Shown here in pieces: positions 23,347 through 30,144 of a stretch of DNA of 34,737 nt (the first letter of the stretch is position 1; each line of letters starts with the position of its first letter). The notes under the pieces were generated by a model. The model was not told where the DNA came from, searched no databases, and was given only the letters and a program-made list of their open reading frames with translations. The DNA comes from Candidatus Dormiibacterota bacterium (GTDB lineage: Bacteria; Vulcanimicrobiota; Vulcanimicrobiia; Vulcanimicrobiales; Vulcanimicrobiaceae), in contig DATKQG010000079.1 of NCBI GenBank assembly GCA_035532835.1, positions 1-34,737 of the forward strand, given 5' to 3'. A program made the translations under genes and the position numbers.

Positions 23347-25391
23347 CCGCGCAATTTTTCGGGACGCTTCCCAAGCGGCTCTCCGATTGGCTTTCGATCG
23401 AACCGGACGGGACGATTACCGCATTCGTCGGGAAGGTCGAGCTTGGAACCGGCGTGCAAACCGCGCTCGCCCAAATCGTCGCCGACGAACTCGACGTTTC
23501 ATTCGCATCCGTGCGCATCGTCCAAGGCCGCACCGGCATCACGCCGGATCAAGGCTTCACGGCCGGTAGTCAAACTCTCCAAACCGGCGCGCCGCCGCTG
23601 CGGAGCGCCGCCGCGCAGGCTCGCGAAGCGCTCCTGGACGCAGCCGCCGAGAAGCTGGGCGTCCCGCGCGCCGCTGTACGCACGGACGACGGAGCCATCG
23701 TCGATACTGCGGGCAGATCGCTCTCGTACGCGCTGCTTGCCGCCGGTAATCGGCTTCTCGATCGCCCTTTTGACGCGCACGTCCCCCGCTTGGAAACGCG
23801 GCGCGCCGTAGGCCGGTCCGTCGCTCGCGTCGACCTTCCGTCAAAAGTTTTCGGCACGTTCACCTTCCTACAAGATTTCCGCGTCGAAGGTATGTGGCAC
23901 GCGCGCGTAATTCGCCCACCGGCAGTGGGCGCGCACCTCCTCTCCGTTGACACGTCATCGATCGCTGCGATTCCCGGCGCTCGCGTCGTACGAGAAACCG
24001 ATTTCCTCGCGGTCGCCGCGTCGGAGGCTTGGGACGCAATGCGTGCCGCACGCGCGCTAAAAGCCCAATGGGAAGACGTAGGCCTTCTCCCGCCCTTCGA
24101 CGCGCTCTATCGCTCGCTTCGCGATGGTCCGTCCACCGAGCAAGTGCTCGCCGGCGGCGATCCATTCGATACCGCATCGCACGCTCGCGTCGCGCGCGCG
24201 GTATACGAATGGCCGTTCCAATCGCACGCGTCGCTGGGTCCCTCAGCCGCAGTCGCCGACGTGCGAGCGGATGGAACGAAGATCTGGGCCGCAACGCAAA
24301 GCGTTTACGCACTGCGAGGATCGATCGCAGCACTGCTCGCCGTTCCGGAGGATTCCGTCTACGTTGAATACGTGGAGGGAGCCGGTTGCTACGGGCACAA
24401 CGGCACCGACGACGCTGCCGCAGATGCCGCCCTCATCTCGCGCGCGATCGGCCACCCCGTCCGCGTGCAGTGGAGTGTGGAAGACGAGTTGGGATGGGAT
24501 CCCAAAGGCCCCGCGATGCTCGTGGAGCTCGCGGGCACCGTCGATGGGGACGGCCACATCGATTCCTGGTCGAGTGAGGTTTGGACGCCGGGGCACACTT
24601 CGCGCGGAGGGCCCGGCCAGCCGAATTTTATTGCGGTACAACTGCTGGGGCACGAACTCCCGAAGAGTCACTCCGGTGGCGGCGATCGCAACGCGCTCCA
24701 CCTCTATGACATCGCATCGCAGCGTGTGGTCATGCACTGGAAACCGGACGCAGCACTCCGCCAATCGGCTCTACGCTCGCTCGGATCCGCTCAGAACACG
24801 TTCGCCAACGAATCGTTCGTCGACGAGCTCGCGCACCTCGTGCGAGCCGACCCGCTCGCATTCCGCCTGCAACATTTGAAAGACCCGCGCGCGCGCGCCG
24901 TCCTGGAAGCCGTCGCTCGCATCGCCGGCTGGCAGGGTGCGCTCGATCTGCGCGGCGTCGCGTTTCATCGCTACGGCAACAGCGGCGCCTACGTCGCCGC
25001 GATCGCCGAATGTTCGGTCGACTCACAAATGGGGATTCATTTCGATCGTTGCTTTATCGCGCACGACTGCGGCGAAATCGTCAATCCGAACGGCCTGCGC
25101 AATCAGATCGAAGGCAACGTCATCCACGCTGCATCGCGCGCCCTGCTCGAAGAGGTCGCATTTGACGAGCGCGGCGTTACGAGCAACGTCTGGGATCGCT
25201 ATCCGATTCTTCGTTTCCCAGACATCCCGGAGATCGCGATCGAACTGATCGACCGCCCGAACGAGCCTTCCCTCGGCGCAGGCGAACCAGCCACCCCCGT
25301 TATCGCGCCCGCGATAGCGAACGCAATATACGCCCTGACCGGCCAACGCATTCGGAGAGTTCCGCTTCGCGCGATCGCTACGGACCGATGA
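23343..25391 (+). CDS. Molybdopterin-binding large subunit of xanthine-oxidase-family hydroxylase (IorB-like)
   Basis: 682 aa from ATG 23343 overlapping the small-subunit stop. The longer open frame to 23013 overlaps that gene and is not used. Two Ald_Xan_dh_C-type domains: first part with EPDGTITAFVGKVELGTGV and FGTFTFLQDFRVEGMWHARV, then the cofactor region GCYGHNGTDDAAADAALISR with VQWSVEDELGWDPKGP, then YGNSGAYVAAIAE and GEIVNPNGLRNQIEGNV. The conserved GEP with the expected catalytic Glu648 is in LGAGEPATPV. It is shorter than typical IorB (~740 aa). Predicted reaction: hydroxylation of an aldehyde or N-heterocycle with water as oxygen source. No signal peptide is visible. The substrate is unknown. 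Confidence 0.88.
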   Translation: MTAQFFGTLPKRLSDWLSIEPDGTITAFVGKVELGTGVQTALAQIVADELDVSFASVRIVQGRTGITPDQGFTAGSQTLQTGAPPLRSAAAQAREALLDAAAEKLGVPRAAVRTDDGAIVDTAGRSLSYALLAAGNRLLDRPFDAHVPRLETRRAVGRSVARVDLPSKVFGTFTFLQDFRVEGMWHARVIRPPAVGAHLLSVDTSSIAAIPGARVVRETDFLAVAASEAWDAMRAARALKAQWEDVGLLPPFDALYRSLRDGPSTEQVLAGGDPFDTASHARVARAVYEWPFQSHASLGPSAAVADVRADGTKIWAATQSVYALRGSIAALLAVPEDSVYVEYVEGAGCYGHNGTDDAAADAALISRAIGHPVRVQWSVEDELGWDPKGPAMLVELAGTVDGDGHIDSWSSEVWTPGHTSRGGPGQPNFIAVQLLGHELPKSHSGGGDRNALHLYDIASQRVVMHWKPDAALRQSALRSLGSAQNTFANESFVDELAHLVRADPLAFRLQHLKDPRARAVLEAVARIAGWQGALDLRGVAFHRYGNSGAYVAAIAECSVDSQMGIHFDRCFIAHDCGEIVNPNGLRNQIEGNVIHAASRALLEEVAFDERGVTSNVWDRYPILRFPDIPEIAIELIDRPNEPSLGAGEPATPVIAPAIANAIYALTGQRIRRVPLRAIATDR

Positions 25392-25471
25392 GACGCTGGC
25401 TCTGGCCCGGTGCCGTGGCCGCAGGGGGGCTGGAAGCTCCGCTGCCCGCTTTCGGCAAACCGGTCGATTGA
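25388..25471 (+). CDS. 27-aa ORF overlapping the hydroxylase stop, possible gene remnant
   Basis: ATG 25388 overlaps the stop of the large subunit (ATGA) and the ORF ends at 25471 just before a hairpin. The product starts MRRWLWPGAVAAGG, a basic and hydrophobic start that looks like a signal or membrane anchor, and then stops after 27 residues. IorAB-like operons often continue with a cytochrome c or accessory gene, so this may be the 5' end of such a gene that has been cut short. It might equally be a chance overlap, so the confidence is low. Confidence 0.3.
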   Translation: MRRWLWPGAVAAGGLEAPLPAFGKPVD

Positions 25472-25493
25472 AGGCTCCCGATACGGGAGCCTT
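25471..25493. terminator. Hairpin at the convergent end of the hydroxylase and cysteine-synthase units
   Basis: Perfect 10-bp inverted repeat AAGGCTCCCG / CGGGAGCCTT with a 3-base loop. It lies between convergent genes and could terminate both, but neither strand has a clear T-run after it. Confidence 0.5.
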
Positions 25494-25560
25494 CAGCAGT
25501 CGTGCCGGCCGTAAATCAACGCGGAACCCCTCCGCAACGACCGCGTCGAATCCAGGTTCA

Positions 25561-26556
25561 TCAGTCTGCCAGAAAATCGAGGTCGCTTCCCGCCGGAAGC
25601 AGATCGTGCTCACGGAGCCATCCGGTGTCGAACAGGCGCGATGAGTAGCGCTGCCCGCCATCGCATAGAACGGTTACCACCGTCGAGCCCTCCGGGAGGC
25701 TCATGGCTACCCGCGCCGCGCCGACCACGTTCAATCCGGTCGAGCCGCCGACAAACAGCCCTTCGCGCGCGAGCAGCCAGTGCGCCATGGCAATCGCATC
25801 GCGGTCCTCCACCCGAATCGCGCGATCGATCGGGGCCTCCGCAAAATTCGCCGTTATGCGTTTGATGCCGATGCCCTCGAGTTCCGACTCACCCTGCGCG
25901 CGCAACTCGCCGTCGTTCACGTAGGCAAACAATGCGGATCCCATCGGGTCGCACAACACCGCGAGCACCTCGGGTTTGCGTTCTTTGAGCGCAATCGCCG
26001 TCCCGGCAAGGGTTCCACCGGTACCCGCCGCCGCTACGAACGCATCGATGTCGCCTGCGGTCTGCCGCCAAATCTCCGGCCCGGTGCTCTCGATGTGTGC
26101 CTGCCGATTCGCGGTATTCTCGAACTGATCGGCCCACATCGCCCCCGGCGTCTGCTCCGCAAACGCGCGCGCAAGATGGTAGTAGTTCTGCGCGTTCGTA
26201 AACGGCAGTGCCGGAACCACCCGCACGTCTGCGCCGAACGTACGCAACAACGCGATTTTCTCCGGTGATTGATCGTCCGGCACAAAAATGACGCTGCGAT
26301 ATCCACGTTCGTTCGCAAGTAGCGCGAGCGAGATACCGGTGCTTCCGGCCGTCCCCTCGACGATCGTGCCGCCCGCCGCAAGCGCACCCGAAGCCTCCGC
26401 GGCATCCACGATCCACTTCGCCGCGCGGTCCTTCACCGAACCTCCCGGGTTGAGAAACTCGGCCTTGCCGAGAACGCGACGTCCGATGCGCGCCGAGAGC
26501 GCGCGCAGTTCGATCAACGGCGTTCGTCCAATTGCCTGCGATAGTCCCACGTTCAC
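25561..26556 (-). CDS. PLP-dependent cysteine synthase family protein
   Basis: 331 aa, fold type II PLP enzyme. Seen: PLP lysine Lys42 in NPGGSVKDRAA, substrate loop EGTAGSTG, phosphate-binding AAGTGGTLAG and late GGSTGLNV. The canonical CysK substrate loop is TSGNTG; here it is TAGSTG, as in the group often called cysteine synthase 2 or annotated only as PLP-dependent cysteine synthase family, so O-acetylserine sulfhydrylase activity is likely but not certain. It has no C-terminal regulatory (CBS) domain. The ATG at 26556 overlaps the end of the broken MFS gene by 4 bases, placing it in one operon with that remnant and the propeller gene. Confidence 0.85.
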   Translation of the reverse strand: MNVGLSQAIGRTPLIELRALSARIGRRVLGKAEFLNPGGSVKDRAAKWIVDAAEASGALAAGGTIVEGTAGSTGISLALLANERGYRSVIFVPDDQSPEKIALLRTFGADVRVVPALPFTNAQNYYHLARAFAEQTPGAMWADQFENTANRQAHIESTGPEIWRQTAGDIDAFVAAAGTGGTLAGTAIALKERKPEVLAVLCDPMGSALFAYVNDGELRAQGESELEGIGIKRITANFAEAPIDRAIRVEDRDAIAMAHWLLAREGLFVGGSTGLNVVGAARVAMSLPEGSTVVTVLCDGGQRYSSRLFDTGWLREHDLLPAGSDLDFLAD

Positions 26557-27085
26557 GACACCTTTCCGCTACCAGCGCGTACTGCAACGAATGCAACTAG
26601 GGCGAGCACAACCGCAGTACCACCCGCAACCCGGTATACCTGCGCGAGCGTGAAGCCCGCCGAACCGTGGAGGACGCCTACCGCAAAGGTTCCCATTCCC
26701 TCCCCGGCCATCAGCGCCCCGACGAGAACGCCGGCAACGCGGTTCTCATCCGCAGGCATCGCATCGAACGCAAGCGACATCGCATACGGAAAACACGATG
26801 CTGCATGCGACACCGCCCAGAGCGAAGCCCGCAATCAACTCCGGCGCCGAACTCCACAGCGGCAAGGCGACGAACGCCGCCGCGATCGCCAACGGAAACA
26901 GCACGATCGCGGCAACGATCGCTCCCAGCGTAAGCGGTACGAAGAGTCCGCCAAACGAGACCGCCGAGATGCGATAGGGTGCCTGCGCGAAGACCGTTGC
27001 CAGCGCAGGGAACCAACGTAAATGCGAACCCCTGAAGAATCGCGGCGCCGTACACCACGGCCGGCGCACGGGCGACTCCGGCCAT
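26553..27085 (-). pseudogene. Frameshifted and internally deleted MFS transporter
   Basis: Starts at ATG 27085 (overlapping the propeller stop as TGATG) with MAGVARAPAVVYGAAILQG, a normal first MFS helix. Near 27010-27018 the frame breaks; reading resumes in another frame as PALATVFAQAP and a second helix. Near 26790-26793 a run of four A (TTTT on this strand) breaks it again, and the third frame carries PYAMSLAFDAMPADENRV, LMAGEGMGTFAVG and a last helix. Joined, it is only about 177 aa with five or six helices, resembling TM1-2 plus TM9-12 of a ~400-aa carrier. So the middle is missing as well. Sequencing error could explain the two single-base shifts but not the lost centre. Confidence 0.75.
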
Positions 27086-27732
27086 CAACCGGCGTGCGTG
27101 AAGGCTACGATCTCGTTGGCGTCGCGTTCGCCGCTCCAAAAACGCGTGCCGTCGAAGGCCAGCCCTCGTGCCGCAAATGGAATGACCGCAAGGTCTTCAA
27201 CCCGTGCGTGCGCGTCATGCGGATCCGTTCGCGAGAGCAAACGCCGATCGTTCGCGTCGTCGACGCTTACCATATAGAGCCGCCCGTCACAAAACGTGAT
27301 CCCGGCGGGAGGGTTCTTGAGCGCGATCGTGCGCACCACCGCGCCCGCATCGTCGAGCGCCACGATGCAACTCGTCGTAAACTGGCTCACGTAGAGCAAT
27401 TCGCCGTCATAGGCAAGATGCGAGCCGATAAACTCCGGACACGCAATCTTTGCCGTATCCTTAAATCCGTGGCCCGGTACGAACCGCACCGCGTACCGGT
27501 CGTCCGCCTCACCTTCGCCAAGCACGACGCGGAGTTCGTCCCCGATCGAGACGATGCCGAAGGGTTTTCCCGGCGCGGCTGCCTCGTCGCTTAACGTCCA
27601 CTGCGCCGGGTCCATGGCGTAGATGCGCTCGGTTTCAAGCGAGCTGAGCCATAACTGCGTCCCATCGAACGCAACGCCGAGCGGTCTAGGCGCCGGCGAA
27701 GGAAGGCGCAAGAGTTCATTCACATTCTGCAT
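27085..27732 (-). CDS. Propeller-like hypothetical protein, paralogue B
   Basis: 215 aa, the same length as the gene at 7286-7933 and homologous along its whole length: shared LRLPSPAP start, DGxxLW repeats (AFDGTQLWLSS, AYDGELLYVSQ, AFDGTRFWSGE), APGKPFG, GDELRVV and VPGHGFK. It has several short propeller-like units, no signal peptide and no visible catalytic residues. Its stop overlaps the start of the MFS remnant, and the cysteine-synthase-family gene follows, so it heads that operon. The 165 bases upstream (27733-27897) hold no gene and no clear promoter. The function is unknown. Confidence 0.7.
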   Translation of the reverse strand: MQNVNELLRLPSPAPRPLGVAFDGTQLWLSSLETERIYAMDPAQWTLSDEAAAPGKPFGIVSIGDELRVVLGEGEADDRYAVRFVPGHGFKDTAKIACPEFIGSHLAYDGELLYVSQFTTSCIVALDDAGAVVRTIALKNPPAGITFCDGRLYMVSVDDANDRRLLSRTDPHDAHARVEDLAVIPFAARGLAFDGTRFWSGERDANEIVAFTHAG

Positions 27733-27897
27733 ACCCGGGGCTTCGCGCCCTCGCCGAAGGTCCCATTGTCGATCCCTCGTTGGGCAGACAACTGGCCATC
27801 GCCGGCGGCACCGCTCTTCGTAGCCGGCCCGCGGGGTTGGATCATCGCCGCACTGCTCGCTGCGGCGATGTAGCCGCGGGCCGAATGCGTCGAGCCG
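27733..27897. other. Intergenic stretch with no gene seen
   Basis: Lies between the propeller paralogue B start and the end of the FabZ-like gene, both on the minus strand. I see no convincing ORF, promoter or terminator; the hydrogenase operon must end here and the propeller operon begin. Confidence 0.5.
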
Positions 27898-28341
27898 TTA
27901 CGATGCAAAGCTCAATACGGCCGAACACACCACTCTCCCGTCCACGCTGGCCCGACCCTCGACTTTGGTAATGGAACGGCGCTGCGCCGCGATCCAAGCA
28001 ACGAGTTCGAGGCGATCGCCGGGTAGCACGAGGCCACGAAAACGGGCCTTGTCGATACTCGCGAAATACGGCGGTTGCCGCGGAACTTCGTGCGGCTCGA
28101 GTACGATGCAACCGGAGAGCTGCGCCAATGCCTCGATAATGTACGCCGGCGGTATCGACAGCAAACCGGGGAATTGAAGCCACGGCTCGTTGCACGAAAT
28201 GAGCTTGTACCCTCGCGCGGACACGCCCGGGTTCAACTCCACGATCCGGTCAACCAGCAAGAACGGAAACCGGTGCGGCAGCACCGACAGAATGTATCGA
28301 ATGCCGCGCGTTTCGTTCGCCGTCTCGCAGTCGCTACACAT
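27898..28341 (-). CDS. FabZ-like hotdog hydroxyacyl-ACP dehydratase
   Basis: 147 aa from ATG 28341, which lies inside the last codons of the hydrogenase small subunit gene (8-base overlap), so it is coupled to it. FabZ signature: YILSVLPHRFPFLLVDRI with the catalytic His23, and PPAYIIEALAQLSG with the catalytic Glu70; the usual GHFPG-x-P-x-x-PG loop is changed to QFPGLLSIPPAY, lacking the His. The N-terminus has a CSDC motif. Typical FabZ removes water from 3-hydroxyacyl-ACP in fatty-acid synthesis; here it stands in a hydrogenase operon without other fatty-acid genes. It may act on a special acyl chain or have changed its role. Confidence 0.82.
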   Translation of the reverse strand: MCSDCETANETRGIRYILSVLPHRFPFLLVDRIVELNPGVSARGYKLISCNEPWLQFPGLLSIPPAYIIEALAQLSGCIVLEPHEVPRQPPYFASIDKARFRGLVLPGDRLELVAWIAAQRRSITKVEGRASVDGRVVCSAVLSFAS

Positions 28342-28747
28342 CGTCGAGCAATCGCGCCGCTTCGCGCAAGCCTCGCACGATCTCGTCCGGGCTCGGGGGG
28401 CACCCGCGTACCGAAACGCGCGCCCCAAGTTCGGGCCCGGCACCATCGCCCGCCGAGCCCACGCCGCACCAAGGGCCCACGCCGATCGCACAATCGCCGA
28501 CGGAGACTACGACCCGCGGATTCGGCGTCGCCGCAAGCGTCGCAGCCGCCGCGTCCCGCATAGCTTCGGTCATCGGCCCAGTCACCGTTACAACGTCGGC
28601 GTGACGCGGCGAAGCGACCAGATCCCATCCATGCTGCGTGATATCGTAAGCGGGCCCGGCCAACGCGTTCATCTCGTGCTCGCATCCGTTGCAACTGCCG
28701 CACACGAGGTGGCGAATGGCCAAGGAACGTTCGTAGATTCTCGACAT
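28334..28747 (-). CDS. hyfI: Group 4 [NiFe] hydrogenase small subunit (HyfI/NuoB-like)
   Basis: 137 aa from ATG 28747 (TAATG overlap with the large subunit). Contains one predicted [4Fe-4S] site near the NiFe centre: CGSCNGCEHE with Cys19 and Cys22 (Cys16 is extra), GDCAIG with Cys86, and RGCPPSPDEI with Cys116. This is the reduced, single-cluster small subunit of group 4/complex I-like enzymes, not the three-cluster type of uptake hydrogenases. Extra Cys94 is in GPWCGVG. A ferredoxin-like subunit to take electrons further (HyfA/HyfH type) is not present in the window. The long upstream extension of the frame overlaps the large subunit and is not used. Confidence 0.9.
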   Translation of the reverse strand: MSRIYERSLAIRHLVCGSCNGCEHEMNALAGPAYDITQHGWDLVASPRHADVVTVTGPMTEAMRDAAAATLAATPNPRVVVSVGDCAIGVGPWCGVGSAGDGAGPELGARVSVRGCPPSPDEIVRGLREAARLLDDV

Positions 28748-30144
28748 TATCGGTCCATGCACGAATAACAGAGATTGAAACTTTTGTTGACGAGCGGAAA
28801 ATCCGGAATGATATTGCCTTCCATCGCGCGCGCGGCCGCCGGCCAATTTCGATACGAGGCGGATATGACGTGAAGACGCTCGATCGTGCCGTCGCCGCTT
28901 ACGTCGATCGAGAGCGTTTCGACGCCGCGCGAGCCCTCGAGCGCCGTGGTCGTGCGCCCCGTTCCGCATTCGACGGTTTGCGGATCTTGGATTGACGAAT
29001 CCCCAAGCACCGCGAGCGATGCATCGATCAGGCGGAACGACTCGGCGATCTCGCGCCGTTTTACGCTGCAGCGCGCCAGAACGTCTCCACCCTTTTCGTT
29101 CGCGATTCGGACGTCCAGGCCCGCGTATGCTCCGTACGCGCAGAACGTCCGCACGTCGAGCTCCACTCCGGAGGCGCGGCCCGCCGGTCCGCACGCCCCG
29201 AACAGCCGGGCCGTTCGGCCATCAAGCAACCCCGCGCCGGCGAATCGGCGAACCACCGAGCGGTTCTCAAACAGCTCCTTCGCAAAGCGTTCGACATCCC
29301 TGCGGACCGCGTGCAGATCCGCGCGCAACGCCTGTGGATCGCTTAAGACTCCCGTTCGCACGCCTCCGGGAACGATCGCGTCAAACATCAGCCGATGCTG
29401 CGTCGCGGCCGCGCAGAGCTGCAGGATGCGCTCTTTTAGTCCGAGCCCCATTGTCAGCCCGCGGCCGTAACCCGCTCCGGAAGCCGCGTTCGCAAGGTCG
29501 AAGACGTGGTTGTACAAGCGTTCGAGTTCTGCCAGCACCACGCGTGCGTACTCGGTCGCCTCGTCGCACTCGATCCCGCCCAGCGACTCCAGCGCGAGCG
29601 CGTAGCTCCACGAACGCGCGATGCTGCACCCGCCGCAGATGCGCGCAATCGACGGCGCGATTTCAAGCGCATTACGGCCGCTAAGGGCGCGCTCGATATC
29701 CCGGTGGCCGTATGAAAACTGCGTATCGAGGTGAATCGTCGTTTCGCCGCCGGTGCTAAAGGTGAATCGCCCCGGCTCGATGATACCGGCATGGACCGGC
29801 CCCACCACCACGACGTTAACGCCCTCGCCCTGCGCGGTCATCGCTTCGGGAACGGGCCCATCGCCGATATAGAGCCGACGCGTATCCGGATGCCCGTCAA
29901 AGGCGATCCCCTGCTTCTCCCGCATCTCGCGCTCGTGCCAATCGTAGAGCGGCATCTCGTTCGCCATCGATGGCAACGCCCCGACGCCGGCATCCACCGT
30001 GGCGCACAGCACACCCTGCGGACGAAGAAAGAGATAGCGTACCTGCTTCTCGCCGGCATAGGCTCCGAGCGCCTGCGCCGTTGCTGCCAACTCTGCTACG
30101 CTCTCCCGCACGCGCTCCGGTGCGATCGCAATCTCTGCGTACAT
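28747..30144 (-). CDS. hyfG: Group 4 [NiFe] hydrogenase large subunit (HyfG/NuoCD-like) with altered metal motifs
   Basis: 465 aa from ATG 30144. An N-terminal NuoC-like part (~1-110) is joined to a NuoD-like catalytic part. Metal site: L1 motif ARICGGCSIARS with Cys170 and Cys173, L2 motif FNLCYSCMDR with Cys459 and Cys462, so all four Cys ligands of NiFe hydrogenases are present, unlike in complex I. Oddities: the His three or four residues after the L1 CxxC is Arg177; L2 has Asn-Leu before the Cys in place of Asp-Pro; and the chain ends at Arg465, just where maturation peptidases cut other large subunits, so no C-terminal extension exists. The stop overlaps the small-subunit ATG (TAATG). 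Confidence 0.9.
   Translation of the reverse strand: MYAEIAIAPERVRESVAELAATAQALGAYAGEKQVRYLFLRPQGVLCATVDAGVGALPSMANEMPLYDWHEREMREKQGIAFDGHPDTRRLYIGDGPVPEAMTAQGEGVNVVVVGPVHAGIIEPGRFTFSTGGETTIHLDTQFSYGHRDIERALSGRNALEIAPSIARICGGCSIARSWSYALALESLGGIECDEATEYARVVLAELERLYNHVFDLANAASGAGYGRGLTMGLGLKERILQLCAAATQHRLMFDAIVPGGVRTGVLSDPQALRADLHAVRRDVERFAKELFENRSVVRRFAGAGLLDGRTARLFGACGPAGRASGVELDVRTFCAYGAYAGLDVRIANEKGGDVLARCSVKRREIAESFRLIDASLAVLGDSSIQDPQTVECGTGRTTTALEGSRGVETLSIDVSGDGTIERLHVISASYRNWPAAARAMEGNIIPDFPLVNKSFNLCYSCMDR

Noticed and set aside
27720-27908. 62-codon minus-strand ORF between the FabZ-like and propeller genes
   Set aside because: No ribosome site, overlaps the start of the propeller gene and has no conserved-looking composition.
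28748-29194. Extended start of the hydrogenase small subunit upstream of 28747
   Set aside because: It is inside the large-subunit gene and shows no homology; TAATG coupling at 28747 is the typical arrangement.
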